A stretch of 64,000 nt of DNA from Palsa-189 sp963803735 (GCA_963803735.1 CAWDNV010000001.1:248001-312000); one strand, 5' to 3'; shown: positions 1 through 10,197, numbered from the stretch's first letter. The notes: a model not told the origin generated them from the sequence alone. Numbers and translations: made by a program.

Positions 1-765
1 GAGTCGCTGCGCTTCGTGAGCATGCCGACGACGCTGGACTGGTACATGAAACACATTTTCCCGTTTCAGCGGAACTTGTTGAAGGCTGTGCGCCCGATCG
101 CCAATCGAGTTGCGCCATTCGAGCTGCCCACTGACAATTACTTTGCGAATATCCAGAATCTGTTTGGCAAGCTCGAGGGCGTGGACGAGATTATGGAGAA
201 TCCTTACACCACGAGCGTCCGCCTGGTCACCAACCCAGAAAAAATGGTTCTGCGCGAGACGCAGCGAGCGTTTGTTTACTTTTCGCTTCATGGATTGACT
301 ATAGACTCGGTGATCGTGAATCGCATTCTTCCGGCCGAAGTGATGGACACCTGGTTCAACGAGTGGCACAGATCTCAGGAGGAGGTCCTGCGCGAGATCG
401 AAGATTATTTCGCGCCGGTGCCCGTCAAGCGCGTGCCTCTATTCGCGCGTGAAGTGCTGGGTAGAAATCGCTTGCAGGAGCTTGCGAGCATACTCTATGC
501 ATCGGGAGAAGATCCGGCCGCCGTTACCCGAACGGAAAAGCCCTATACGTTCCAGAAGCAGAATGGTATTTATGAAATCCGGGTTCTTCTGCCGTTTGCC
601 GCGAAAGGCGAAATCGGGCTTTTCAAGAAGGGCGATGAACTCGTAGTCGAGATTGGGACACTCCGCCGGCATATTGGCCTGCCACGGTCGATGGCAATGC
701 TGACGCCGGCGAGAGCCAGGCTTGAGAATAAAGTTCTGACCGTTGAAATGAAGGAGTCATCATGA
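1..765 (+). CDS. ArsA/GET3-family ATPase, C-terminal part (cut by window start)
   Basis: The reading frame is open to base 1, so the gene starts outside the window and the P-loop part is missing. The visible ~255 residues fit the C-terminal half of bacterial ArsA-type ATPases: a helical region with 'VIVNRILP' (the usual nucleotide-domain strand of the ArsA fold) around residue 100, then a C-terminal ~80-residue beta-rich segment that resembles the ArsA HSP20-like domain. Such proteins are ATP-dependent targeting or arsenite-pump-type ATPases; many bacterial copies with the HSP20-like tail have no proven arsenic role. It overlaps the next gene by 4 bases (ATGA), so the two are probably translationally coupled. 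The family call is fairly sure; the substrate is unknown. Confidence 0.8.
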   Translation, partial: ESLRFVSMPTTLDWYMKHIFPFQRNLLKAVRPIANRVAPFELPTDNYFANIQNLFGKLEGVDEIMENPYTTSVRLVTNPEKMVLRETQRAFVYFSLHGLTIDSVIVNRILPAEVMDTWFNEWHRSQEEVLREIEDYFAPVPVKRVPLFAREVLGRNRLQELASILYASGEDPAAVTRTEKPYTFQKQNGIYEIRVLLPFAAKGEIGLFKKGDELVVEIGTLRRHIGLPRSMAMLTPARARLENKVLTVEMKESS

Positions 766-995
766 GCGATCAGCAGACCGGCCGGTCTTCGGGCGAACGT
801 GTGGTCCATGAACGATGCTTATGCCGGGAGTTTCTCGATCAGGTGCGCTCCCGACTGGGCGTTTCGCCAGAGGTGCGGCAGCACCTGGCGAACTCGCGGA
901 TCGAGTTTCTCAAAGCGATCCGGGAAATAATCGACGATCGCATAGAGCACCTTTCCAAGAAAGCGGAACCGGGCGCCAAGATCGCGGTTGAGTAA
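762..995 (+). CDS. Small acidic/basic helical protein coupled to the ArsA-type ATPase
   Basis: A 77-residue protein that starts at the ATG overlapping the stop of the ArsA-type ATPase gene. I do not recognise a family. It has two Cys (CLC near residue 21), no signal peptide and no membrane segment, and is predicted to be mostly helical and charged. The overlap suggests co-translation with the ATPase and perhaps a role as a partner or adaptor; that is inference only. The stop is followed by about 175 bases without a gene. Confidence 0.6.
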   Translation: MSDQQTGRSSGERVVHERCLCREFLDQVRSRLGVSPEVRQHLANSRIEFLKAIREIIDDRIEHLSKKAEPGAKIAVE

Positions 996-1170
996 TCTTC
1001 GGACCCACTCTCGCTGCTAATCGGGAGTTCTTTCCGCCGCGAATTCCAGACGGTGGTCTTGCCTGCGTCTTGGGATGAGCCGCGTTGAATCTGAAGGGCC
1101 GAATGCGATATGTTCTCAGCGGCCGATTGACCTTCTTTACCTCGGTTACTGCGTTTCGGGAGGATGAGGT

Positions 1171-2554
1171 ATGGACCGCCGAGACTTCTTGATTTCAGGG
1201 CTGGCGTCGCTGGGTCTTCCCGCATTTGGCTCATTACCGCTTCTCTCGCCAGATACCAACGATAAGTCCGCGGATCAGACGAACGTTACGCTCCGAATTA
1301 CCCCCATATCTTTGGAGATAGGACCCGGCAAAGTTATAAAAACAGTGGGCTATAACGGATCCGCGCCCGGGCCAATCCTGCGATTCAGAGAAGGGAAGCC
1401 TGTTACCGTCGATGTCTTCAATGACACGGATGTCGCTGAGACGGTGCATTGGCACGGGCAGTTTATCCCCTCAGCAGTGGATGGATCGGTGGAAGAAGGA
1501 ACGCCCGACGTTCCAGCGCATGGTCATCGCCGGTATCGTTTCGTGCCCAAGCCCGCTGGCACACGCTGGTATCACACGCATTCCATGGCCCATGCCGATC
1601 TAAGCCGAGCCGGTTTCTCAGGGCAATACGGCTTCGCGATTATTGAACCAGCGCGCCATCCCGGCGACTACGACCAGGAGATCTGCATTGCGGCGCACCA
1701 CTGGGAACCGTCTCTGGCGCCTAAGGGTCCGGCTGATAATGGGTGGGAGATCGGATATAAGTCGGCAACCTTGAACGACAAAATGCTTGGCAGCGGAGAA
1801 CCGATTCGCGTGCGCATGGGACAGCGCGTACTGTTTCGATTCTTGAATGCGAGCGCCACTGACGAAATCAGGCTTGGCGCTTCCCGGACATCGCTTTAAC
1901 GTCGTCGCCATGGACGGCAATCCTGTGCCGCGTCCGCAAATGGTGGATTTTGTGTACCTGGATATTGCCGAGCGTGTCGACGCCATCGTGGAGATGAATA
2001 ATCCCGGCGTGTGGGTTCTGGGCTCGGCCAATGAAGAGGAACGCAAGATGGGCATGGGCGTAGTTGTTGAGTACGCCGAGAAGAGCGGGGAGCCGCAGTG
2101 GCAACAACCCTCCGGGATCGTGCGCGGGCCGTGGGACTACTCAATTTTTGGAAGCGGAGGTACCGCGCCTGAACCTGACCACACTTTTGAGATGAAATTT
2201 GAAAAGATCCCCGGCCATAAAGTGGATTTCAATCGGTGGACGATCAACGGCAAGTCCTTCCCGGATATCGAGAAATTGCGATTGGAAAAAGGCAAGCGCT
2301 ACAAGCTTTTCTTCGACAACAAAGACACGGGCGACATCCACCCGCTGCATTTACATCGGCATACGTTTGAAGTCACGGAAGTTTCGGGCAAGCCGATGGC
2401 CGGCCTAATGAAAGACGTGGTCAGCGTTGGACCGCGGAATACAGCTGCCGTAACTTTTGTCGCTGATAATCCCGGTTTGACGCTTTTTCACTGCCACATG
2501 CAATTGCACCAGGATTTCGGATTCATGCAGCTGCTGGAGTATACAAACACCTAA
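1171..2554 (+). pseudogene. TAT-exported multicopper oxidase, interrupted by a one-base frameshift
   Basis: Two overlapping frames together encode one cupredoxin-type multicopper oxidase of about 460 residues. The first half starts with a twin-arginine signal (RRDFL plus hydrophobic stretch) and has the copper motifs HWHG and WYHTHS. The second half has HPLHLH and HCHMQLHQDFGFM, with the type 1 Cys and axial Met. The frame must change near 1875, where 'CTTGGCGCTT' would read through (R-L-A-L-P-G-H-R) with one base fewer. All copper ligands are present, so the protein would be a functional periplasmic oxidase if the shift is an assembly error. The start at 1171 has a GGAGGATGAGG Shine-Dalgarno stretch. 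Relation: the CotA/FtsP/laccase group; substrate unknown. Confidence 0.8.
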
Positions 2555-2616
2555 GTTTGACCGAAGGTTAGCTGCAACCGTGATCGCAGTATTCGGCGGC
2601 CCTTAGGGGACTCAGT

Positions 2617-3780
2617 TCACGCTCCAGCCTTTGCTGTGACCTTTTTCTTTCGAAGCCAGCCTGCCATTCCTCCCATTTGCTTCAATCGCTCTGCGGGCTC
2701 GTCGCTTAAGATTTCCAATTCGACAGCGTGCTTCAATAGGAGTTCGGGAAGAACGTCGCGTAGAGTTGTGTTGCCCACTGCGCCCTCACAAACAGGGCAA
2801 ACGCGATCTGCACAGCGACCTTTCCAACTGCACTCGCTGCAGTAATGGAGGACCGGATCAAAATCCCGAGCAAGCACAAGGGTTCGCACCATTCCTCTTT
2901 GCAATTGTAGAAGGGTTTCCTCAAAGCCGAGAATTGCTCCACGCGTATCCTCCGTGAGGGCGTTAACTAAAGCTTTCTGGTGCTCGCGTTCCCAATCGGC
3001 AATTCGCGGTTCAAGGTGCTTCAGCAATTCCGGCGGACTCACCCGGGCCAGATCCTGGTCATCTCGTATGAACGGCAGCCGAAAAATCCGGGGGAATTTA
3101 GCCTCAACGGCTGCTGTCAATTTATCCGGGCCGACCAGGAAAATTGCTGCGAGGTGATTATTCGCGAAATACGCTGCGGCCTGTTGCGCGGTCTCGCGGC
3201 ACAAGCGCACGTATTGATACTCCAGGCGTTTATCAAAAACGTCTCGTTGGGTGCCGTGCGTTATCGACATGCCTTCACTGGTTACTTTGCCGAGGTCTTT
3301 CTGCCTCCATCCGGAGATATCGATCCCGAATGTCTTTTTCGGGCCCTCAGCCAATTCGCCAAGGAAATAACGGAAAAAACGCGCACGCTTGTGGTCAATC
3401 TCAACGATTCCGTACTGCTTGTGCTCGCCGGTGAGCCAGACTAATTGGGATAGCGACGGCTTTCCCCAGGAAAGCTCGTCTTTTACCTCCACCTGCAAGG
3501 GCACAACCTGCCAAACGGAGGGGCCGGCAAAAATAACCAGGCTTCCATGCGATTTTGGCTGTGAAAGGAACTCTGTGACCCTCTCCAACTCTTTCGAAAA
3601 GAGCACCTGCTCGTCGGAGGGGAGGTCCTGAGCCACAGATTTGCCCTGCTCTTTCACAAAATGCAGGTATCTGGGCTCAGTGCCCTGTAAAGATGCTTCC
3701 TCAGGAGTGGTTCGCACGTATGCCGTAAGCAATGGCGGGGAAAACTGGGAAAGCGATTCCAGGAAAGCATTAGACAGCAT
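2617..3780 (-). CDS. baeRF/VLRF1-type eRF1-like protein with zinc-finger segment
   Basis: 387 residues. The order is an N-terminal alpha/beta domain, a central region with 'GIVEIDHKRARFF' typical of bacterial eRF1-like proteins, an RNase H-like core, and a C-terminal L7Ae-like domain carrying a Cys cluster (C314, C317, C323, C328, C331) and ending in 'GGMAGWLR', which resembles the conserved GG[IM]A patch of eRF1 C-terminal domains. The baeRF families are relatives of eukaryotic release factor 1 and of Vms1/ANKZF1, which act on peptidyl-tRNA in stalled ribosomes. By analogy it may rescue ribosomes or release nascent chains; that has not been shown for this protein. It stands alone, convergent with the multicopper oxidase gene. 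Confidence 0.7.
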   Translation of the reverse strand: MLSNAFLESLSQFSPPLLTAYVRTTPEEASLQGTEPRYLHFVKEQGKSVAQDLPSDEQVLFSKELERVTEFLSQPKSHGSLVIFAGPSVWQVVPLQVEVKDELSWGKPSLSQLVWLTGEHKQYGIVEIDHKRARFFRYFLGELAEGPKKTFGIDISGWRQKDLGKVTSEGMSITHGTQRDVFDKRLEYQYVRLCRETAQQAAAYFANNHLAAIFLVGPDKLTAAVEAKFPRIFRLPFIRDDQDLARVSPPELLKHLEPRIADWEREHQKALVNALTEDTRGAILGFEETLLQLQRGMVRTLVLARDFDPVLHYCSECSWKGRCADRVCPVCEGAVGNTTLRDVLPELLLKHAVELEILSDEPAERLKQMGGMAGWLRKKKVTAKAGA

Positions 3781-4080
3781 TTCTTACCTCCTCTTGTCCG
3801 AGCAGATCCGGCTGCATCAATGCTACTCTTCGCGCGCCTAACAGATTCATAGATGACCTATTGCTGGCGGATGGTAACGTCTCATATCAAATGTGATTGT
3901 TCTAAGGGCTCGAGGCGCATGCGAATGCTGAATCGAGTTGACGAAGATGGGGCGAACGCATGGTCTTTACGGATCGAGTTGGAGCTTGCCGCGAACTGCC
4001 GCAAGGTTGAAGAGATATGCTCAGCGAACGATATAATCTGAGCGATTTCAAAAGGGTCGGTGAAAATCGGTGAAGCAATC

Positions 4081-4287
4081 ATGAAAAAACGCAAGGGAGT
4101 TATAGACAAGCAAGACGCGGAACGAGAAGCCATTCTTGACGAGCGCGAGACCCTGCGACGCCAATTTCCGGCAAAATATTCGCCCGATGTCGGTGTCTTC
4201 AGCGACGGCAAGGTAGAGATCATGTTCAAGCTTACGTATTCGGAGGCTGAAAAACTCGCGCGATTATTGCGAGAACAGAAACATTAG
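4081..4287 (+). CDS. Small charged protein of unknown function
   Basis: About 68 residues from the ATG at 4081; an in-frame GTG at 4060 would add seven residues. It has a basic N-terminus, a charged helix rich in E/R, a short beta-like stretch (VEIMFKLTY) and a C-terminal helix. No signal peptide, no known motif. The amino-acid composition and alternation look like a genuine folded small protein rather than a chance frame. It lies alone between two minus-strand genes. Function unknown. Confidence 0.5.
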   Translation: MKKRKGVIDKQDAEREAILDERETLRRQFPAKYSPDVGVFSDGKVEIMFKLTYSEAEKLARLLREQKH

Positions 4288-4338
4288 CTCCTGAAAGTTC
4301 GGCTAGGCTATTGACTGAATGAGGCTGGAGTTGATCCG

Positions 4339-5628
4339 TTATTTCCGATAAACGATTCCGCCTTTCATCACGAAAGCTACTTTCTGCAAGACACTAATGT
4401 CCTGCAAGGGATTTCCAGGAACAGCGACGATATCCGCGAAATAACCCGGCTTCAAGGCGCCGATTTCGCCCTGCCATCCAAGCAATTTGGCGCCATTTAT
4501 CATATCGGCTTGCAAGGCGGCGAGCGGCGTCATCCCATACTTGACCATCAGCACAAATTCGCGCGCTTGCGTGCCGTGGGGAAACGGGCCGACGTCCGAG
4601 CCGATGGCCATAGGCACGCCTGCAGCAAGCTGTTTACGAAACTGCTGCGCATGAAATTCGAGCATTTGGCCCCAAGTGGCTTCTTCGGGCGAAGATGGGT
4701 GCTCAGCGAAAAATTCTGCAATCGTAAAGGTCGGCACGGCAGGAATCTGCTTTTCGTGCATCAGCCGCATGGTTTCATCGCTGAGCTGATAGGCATGATC
4801 GACGGAGGCAACGCCGGCGCGAACTGCATAAAGCGCGCCCGGCTCGCCGGTGGCGTGGACCGCAACTCGCTTACCGACGCGCGCGGCTTCTCCGACGGCG
4901 GCGCTGAGTTCGACTTCTGTGTATTGGTATGGCGTTGAGAATTGGCCATTGCGAAAGGAATCTTCGCCGGTTTCGTAGATCTTTATGAAATCGGCGCCTT
5001 CCTTGATCTGTTCTCGAATTACGGCCACCAGTTCGCCGGGATTATTAGCGTAGGTTGCGTTCGGAAGGACGCGCTGTTCGGGATTGTAGCCAATGGCGTC
5101 TTCGTGCCCGCCGAGGATGTCAACAGCATTGCCGCTGACGCGCAGCCGCGGGCCGGGAATGAGCCCCTTATCGATCGCGTCACGTACGGCGGTAGATGCC
5201 GATCCCGCGCCTTCGGTGCCCATATCGCGTTCCGCCGTGAAGCCGGCCATGAGATCGTCGCGGGCCGCAAGCGTAGCCACGATGGTTCGCTGCGGGATGG
5301 ACTCCTGAACGGTTTGCAAATCCTCCGCTCCCGGATGCAAAAATAAGTGCACGTGTGCGTCGATCAGGCCCGGCAACAACGTCGTATCGCCCAGATCCAG
5401 GACCTGTGCGCCCGCCGGACGGGTAACCGCAGAACCGGCCTCGGCGATCCGTTCGCCCTGCACCAATACTTCGCCGGGCGTCGATATGCGGCCGGTCTCA
5501 ATATCCAGCAGGCGGGCGGCATGCAGCACTATTGGCGAGGAGTTCGTTTTGGTCTGCGCTGGCGTGCGACGCAGAAAGGCTAGAAGGCACGCGGAAAAGG
5601 CGAGGACATAGAGGCAACGCTTGGCCAT
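4339..5628 (-). CDS. Secreted amidohydrolase (imidazolonepropionase-like metal-dependent hydrolase)
   Basis: 429 residues. An N-terminal signal peptide (residues 1-25, ending near TPAQT) points to export. The TIM-barrel amidohydrolase motifs follow: 'GLIDAHVHLFLH' (metal-binding HxH), a Lys in 'DFIKIYETG', 'VAVHATGEPG' and 'SVDHAYQL' histidines, and 'IGSDVG' (catalytic Asp). The C-terminus returns to the small beta domain ('LKPGYFADIVAVPGNPLQDI'). This family includes prolidase-like and imidazolonepropionase-like enzymes; the substrate cannot be told from sequence. Secreted copies are common in Acidobacteriota. Monocistronic as far as the spacing shows. Confidence 0.85.
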   Translation of the reverse strand: MAKRCLYVLAFSACLLAFLRRTPAQTKTNSSPIVLHAARLLDIETGRISTPGEVLVQGERIAEAGSAVTRPAGAQVLDLGDTTLLPGLIDAHVHLFLHPGAEDLQTVQESIPQRTIVATLAARDDLMAGFTAERDMGTEGAGSASTAVRDAIDKGLIPGPRLRVSGNAVDILGGHEDAIGYNPEQRVLPNATYANNPGELVAVIREQIKEGADFIKIYETGEDSFRNGQFSTPYQYTEVELSAAVGEAARVGKRVAVHATGEPGALYAVRAGVASVDHAYQLSDETMRLMHEKQIPAVPTFTIAEFFAEHPSSPEEATWGQMLEFHAQQFRKQLAAGVPMAIGSDVGPFPHGTQAREFVLMVKYGMTPLAALQADMINGAKLLGWQGEIGALKPGYFADIVAVPGNPLQDISVLQKVAFVMKGGIVYRK

Positions 5629-5699
5629 GGTTTAGCGCGATGGTACCACTTCTATCCACATCTGCGAGCCGCGGGAAATTCGTCGAAATCATTACCGGG

Positions 5700-5746
5700 A
5701 AAATGAAACGGGCCTCAGGCATCTGAGCGATGCTCTGCGGCCCGTT
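5700..5746 (-). terminator. Rho-independent terminator of the DUF4382 gene
   Basis: AACGGGCC at 5707-5714 pairs perfectly with GGCCCGTT at 5739-5746, and inside it GCATC/GATGC can extend the stem. Read on the minus strand the hairpin is followed by TTTCATTTT, a fair U-rich tail. It lies about 80 bases past the stop of the DUF4382 lipoprotein gene on the same strand. Confidence 0.55.
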
Positions 5747-5824
5747 CTCCGACGATCTCCGATTCTGAAGCCAACGTGCACTCCACGCCGGTGCGTAAAA
5801 ACCGGAGTGAGTGATTGCCGTCTT

Positions 5825-7781
5825 TTACGATGCCGGCGCGGTTCCGGTGAAGTAGAAGAATACATATGCCTTGATGCTGCCGTTTATCTGAGGCACACCA
5901 AAGACCTTCACCGGCGTGCCCAGATTTAGATTTGACTGGACGGTGTTCTGTCCGGCCGACGTGGTCAGATCCACCGGACTGATCGTTATGATTCCATTGT
6001 TGCGGTCGACCTGGTACACGAGCGTGGCAGAGTCTGGAACGGCGCTCGCGTCGACGGTAACTTGGTTGGTGCCGCCGGTGACTGCGATGTTAAAGCTATC
6101 GCTAGTGCCATTCTGGACCCATCCCGTGGCGACCGTAGCCAGCGGAAGAGGAGCAGGGGCGACGATGGTCCATGGCACGGCCCACCCATTCGGGTTGGCG
6201 GAGTTGTTCCACGTCGCGTAGCTCCCGCCGACAACGGGCACAGCACCTACGGTGCCCCCGAAATTAGCCGAGCCGCCCGTTGCGGAGACAAATTCGCCGA
6301 TGGGATTGGAGCTTGTCACGTTGCTATCCACAATCGTCGGGAAAGCGAAGTACCACCACTTAAAACCCGTGATCGCCGTACCGGTCTTTGGGTCGTTGCC
6401 ATTGGCAGTTGAATTGGAGATGTAGAACATCGTCTTCGTGTAGTCATCCGCGGAATCCATGAAGTTGCGTGAGTACACGAAACTGGTCGTATTAGGCGAA
6501 GAGATGAGGCCGTCGAAGCGCGCTATCTCGATATCGACGGTGTCCGCAACAAGCGGAACTTGCAAAGGATCGGCGACGGTTACATGAACTTTGAATCCAC
6601 GCACTAGATCGCTCAAACAAGCGGTCCCTGTGCAAATGGGATTGGCGTCCGATCGGGGATTTGCCGGCGTGCGGAAGAAGAACTGCGTATTTCCGTTTAC
6701 GTCGACCGTAATGGGCACGCCGTCCTCATTATCCATTATCAGGCTGGAGCTCAATACGTGCCGGACGTGGCCTTCGGGGCTTAGCCAGACCGTATTGAAA
6801 GAGCTGCTGGCCCAAATGCGCACGGCGACGAGACTGCCGTCCATCTGAAATCGCGCCGCAATGCGAAGGAACTTGCCGGTGAGATTGCTTCCCACTGCGC
6901 TGAAATCCGTAATTCTGGTGTGCGTGTGAGCATCCATATCGTAGAAGAGAGTTCCATTCGCCTTATCGGCGAGAATTGTGAGATTTCGTGACGTTGGAAT
7001 CGCCTGTTCGGGATTAACTGGCGGCTCTTCCGGGAAGACCCGATTAACTGTGATCGAGCTGTTGTCGGAAGAGACAGACACGAAGCTGCCGTATAGATGA
7101 CGCAGGACAAGTCTCGTGATGTCGAAGATAGGATGATGGCGCAGTGCAGGCTTGAAATTTACGGCCCAAAGCGTCTGTCCTCCGCCGAGTGGGGCGTGCG
7201 CCACGATGAAAGCGGGATGGGAGAGATTAAATTCGAAATCGATTCCTCCGCTCTGGCCCGCCGTTACGGTCACAGGAGAAACGAAGGTCACATTCAACGG
7301 CACAGTGAGATTGCCCGCACGTTCCCGTTGCTCCGAGGATTTGAATCTGGGTCGAAGGAACGATCTCTCCAGGAGTGCCCGCAAATCCGAGATCAGGATT
7401 AGACGAAGCCGTGAGGGCGACGTCTCCTGGATTCGCACCGAGCGTGAAAGTAGCGCCCGTGTACGTGCCGGGCGGAACGCTGACGCTATCCAGAATATCG
7501 GCGAGCTGGTCTAGTTCGATCAGATTCACCATGTTGACCGGCGTAGGAGCGGTATAGACAACGACAGGCGTTCCGCCACTTTGGGGCGTCAGCGAAATGG
7601 TCAGGATTTTCACGCCGATTTCAGCCCAATCGTTCACGGGGTCATCACTGACCATCATGGAGATCTGGCCGTTCTGGGTTCCCGGGTTATTGGAGGAGCT
7701 TGAATTGCTGCCGCAGCCCCATAACAGCAACGGAATCGTTGCTACCAAACCTATGAGCACACGAGTAGCCCTCGAATTCAT
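5825..7781 (-). pseudogene. DUF4382-type lipoprotein, interrupted by a one-base frameshift
   Basis: The gene starts at 7781 with an AAGGAG Shine-Dalgarno. The N-terminus is a lipoprotein signal (LLLWGCGSN, lipobox Cys at about residue 23), followed by a DUF4382 domain ('ISMMVSDDPVNDWAEIGVKIL', 'LDSVSVPPGTYTGATFTL'). The frame is lost near 7318, after 'ILGATG', and continues in another frame at 'AGNLTVPLNVTFVSPV'; removing one base restores one protein of about 650 residues. The long C-terminal part is beta-rich, Ser/Thr/Asn-rich, and without a family I recognise. It is probably anchored in the outer membrane or periplasm, role unknown. Whether the shift is real or an assembly error cannot be told here. 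Confidence 0.75.
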
Positions 7782-8123
7782 TGAATTCTCCTTGCGGAGC
7801 CTGCGGCAGTTCGCAAGGCTCCCGCTTCGTTTTTTTGTGTAATGGTCCTGTGGTTAGAGCCGGACCATTTTAGGGCGTCAGGATCTTTCGCCCAGTCACC
7901 CCAAAAAACACGCGCGCTGAAATATAGTTGCGCTCGGTCAGCGAATGAGTGATGGTACGAACGTACTACTGTGCTGCAAATTCGTAAGAGGTTTCGTTTC
8001 CGCCCCCAGCTCACAGCAGGTTTTTGTAATTTCGCGAAGGCCTGAAATTGCAAGTTGAGCTAAGCTGTATGGCTGGGGTCGGGGACAGAGATCTAAGCAG
8101 AAACTTTGCTTTGCCGAGAGGAC

Positions 8124-8922
8124 ATGAATCCTTACTTATCCATAGTGATGCCAGCCTATAACGAGGCGACGATACTGCCGGTAGCGCTGGAATGCCTTCG
8201 TTCGTTTTTGAGCGATCAAGCTTTCGCGGCGGAAGTTATCGTCGTCGATGACGGCTCGACGGATACCACTTCCATCGTTGCGGGGAATGGCAGCGCAGCT
8301 TTGAATGCGTGCGTGTGTTGCGCAACACGGTGAATTTAGGAAAAGGTGCCAGCATTCGGCGGGGAATAATGGCGAGTCACGGGAAGTTTGTATTCGTAAC
8401 TGATGCGGACTTGCCGGGCCGTCCGGAGGATATTCTGAGATTGCTGCAGGCGCTGCGCGATGGCGCCGCAGTTGCCGTTGCTTCTCGCGGCCCGCTCCGC
8501 TGCACGCTGCCCCGAGCCGTTCGCGTTTCCTGGCCAGCGTTGTTTACAGAGCGCTCGTACGTGTAATTCTGAACTTGCCGCTACGAGATACGCAATGCGG
8601 TTTCAAGGCTTTTGTCCGTGAGCCGCTTTTGCCGGTGGTCGACGGACTCCGCTTGGACGGATTTTCGTTCGATGTTGAATTTCTCTTTGCCGCTTGGAGA
8701 AACGGACTGGCCATTCAAGAGGTCGATTTTGAGGTAGTGGAGCGGCGGCCGACTCGTTACGCAATCCTAATGCAGTCACCACGCATGTTGATGGACCTCC
8801 TGCGGATACGGCTTACAGCCCGAAAGTCGCGACGAAAGGTGAGGGGCCAAGTCGCGGAAAGTGCGCCGCCTGATGCTTCTGAAGCTCCGGCCCTGGCGCG
8901 AGATTTACCTCATCACAATTAA
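8124..8922 (+). pseudogene. Family 2 glycosyltransferase (dolichyl-phosphate sugar synthase-like), two frameshifts
   Basis: Three consecutive frames give the parts of one GT-A glycosyltransferase in the right order. Part one has 'SIVMPAYNEA' and 'VIVVDDGSTD'. Part two has 'VLRNTVNLGKGASIRRG' and 'FVTDADLPG' (the DxD-like metal site). Part three has 'DTQCGFKAF' and 'DGFSFDVEFLF'. Shifts fall near 8310 and near 8525; each is repaired by adding one base. The family transfers sugars from NDP-sugars to polyprenyl or dolichyl phosphate, or is close to such enzymes. The neighbour on the opposite strand is a YdjC/HpnK deacetylase, so a surface glycan or lipid role is plausible. As written, no full-length product is made. 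Confidence 0.75.
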
Positions 8923-8938
8923 CGCTTTGAGCGGCATG

Positions 8939-9838
8939 CTATTGCGGCACAGTCGTCTTGCCGCGTTCCCAATCTCTGAAGTTAACTAACCGAATTCCCA
9001 GATTCCTGATAAGGTTTTTGACCTCCGGTGCAGTCAAAGCAAGCAATTCAACTTCGCGCTCACTCGTGAGGTTGCCTCCGAAAGATTTCAGCTCCGAGCT
9101 GTCGTATCCCGGATGGCACATCAGCTCAGTAGTGCCGTCCGGTACCTTAGCTATGAGAACCTTCAGTGCATTCATGTCTAGAAATCCAGTATGAGCGAGG
9201 CCAAAAAAGGCGTTCGGATAGGTGATCCCGAACGCGAGCAAATAATTTCTTAAGCGCTCCCCGAACGAGCTCACGCCATAAGCAACAGCGGATCTATTGA
9301 GCGCCGCGAGACTATTCCCATTAATCCTCCAAATCAGAGGTAACGTAATTGCGAGATCTTCGGTTGGACATCGGATGTGGCGGATGCCAAATTCGCGCGC
9401 AAGCCGGATCAAGAGGGGAGAAAGCTGCGGCAGGAGGTGCACGTGCAAATGGCCGTCCAGATGGGTGGGTGCAATGCCTCCCTCAAGCACTTTCAGGATT
9501 TGGGCCTGACATTCGGTATGAATATCCTCCAGGCTTAGTTGTCTTCTTAGAATTCTCATCCAGAGGTGCAACGGGCTTAGGTGCAGTTTGCCTTCCTCGT
9601 TCACGATAGTGGGAATGCGATTCGCGGGCGAGACGGGATTTCCCTGGCTGAGATTCAGGTGTACGCCGACCGAAAGCTGGACAAGTTTCCGGCTGGAGCG
9701 AACGGCCTGTTCAAACGCCGAACCGTTCGCAAGTAGAGACGTACTCGTCAAAATGCCGTCGCGATGAGCGACGATAATCGCGCGATTGACGTCTTCGGTC
9801 AGACCGAAGTCATCGGCATTTACGATCAACTGTTTCAT
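8939..9838 (-). CDS. hpnK: YdjC/ChbG-HpnK family carbohydrate deacetylase
   Basis: 299 residues from the second ATG (9838), where the conserved family start 'MKQLIVNADDFGLT' begins. The fold is a seven-stranded TIM-barrel-like deacetylase. Visible metal and active-site motifs are 'NADDFG', 'GVHLNLSQG', 'THLDGHLHVHLLP' and 'ELMCHPGYD'. The closest pattern I recognise is HpnK, often found with hopanoid genes, but chitooligosaccharide deacetylases (ChbG) share the motifs, and no other hopanoid gene is in the window, so the symbol is tentative. It converges with the damaged glycosyltransferase gene, 16 bases apart. Confidence 0.75.
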   Translation of the reverse strand: MKQLIVNADDFGLTEDVNRAIIVAHRDGILTSTSLLANGSAFEQAVRSSRKLVQLSVGVHLNLSQGNPVSPANRIPTIVNEEGKLHLSPLHLWMRILRRQLSLEDIHTECQAQILKVLEGGIAPTHLDGHLHVHLLPQLSPLLIRLAREFGIRHIRCPTEDLAITLPLIWRINGNSLAALNRSAVAYGVSSFGERLRNYLLAFGITYPNAFFGLAHTGFLDMNALKVLIAKVPDGTTELMCHPGYDSSELKSFGGNLTSEREVELLALTAPEVKNLIRNLGIRLVNFRDWERGKTTVPQ

Positions 9839-10089
9839 CGGCCGCATGCCGTTAGAACTTCAGTCAGTTTCGCTGCGGCTTTGAGGATTTGCAAACGCGG
9901 TGGCGCTAGGAGCATAGGCGTGAGCTTATTAGCATGGGGCGCCTAATTACGGCGTGAGTATCTTATGGTTATTGCCTCGTGGATAGAATGCTTACGGAAA
10001 ACGCTGAGCGTGTACAGTGCCATTTTTTGTCACTGTTGGCGGGTTTTCACCGCCGTAATATGTCACTTCTGAGCCCGAGACACGTCTGA

Positions 10090-10111
10090 TAGTACGCAAG
10101 TAGTACGCAAG
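10090..10111 (+). repeat. Tandem 11-bp direct repeat upstream of the pilin promoter
   Basis: TAGTACGCAAG occurs twice head to tail at 10090-10100 and 10101-10111. The pair lies about 90-110 bases upstream of the sigma-54 -24 box, a usual distance for an enhancer bound by a sigma-54 activator. A binding function is inference. Confidence 0.5.
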
Positions 10112-10197
10112 CCCGAGCATTGGCGTGTACTTAACCCATTTAATTTCCAATGGTTTTCAATAGTTGTGTCGCAACAATTACGATGTTGTGCCTCGCA

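Noticed and set aside
7955..7966. GTACG-AA-CGTAC inverted repeat upstream of the DUF4382 gene
   Set aside because: Five-base arms are expected by chance; no second copy nearby.
7778..8053. 91-residue minus-strand frame between the DUF4382 and glycosyltransferase genes
   Set aside because: Basic, Trp/Ser/Arg-rich random composition with no ribosome-binding signal; the ~340-base stretch from 7782 to 8123 is treated as a divergent promoter region.
8939..8970. Possible sigma-54 box (GGCACAGTCGTCTTGC)
   Set aside because: The GG-to-GC distance is two bases too long for sigma-54.
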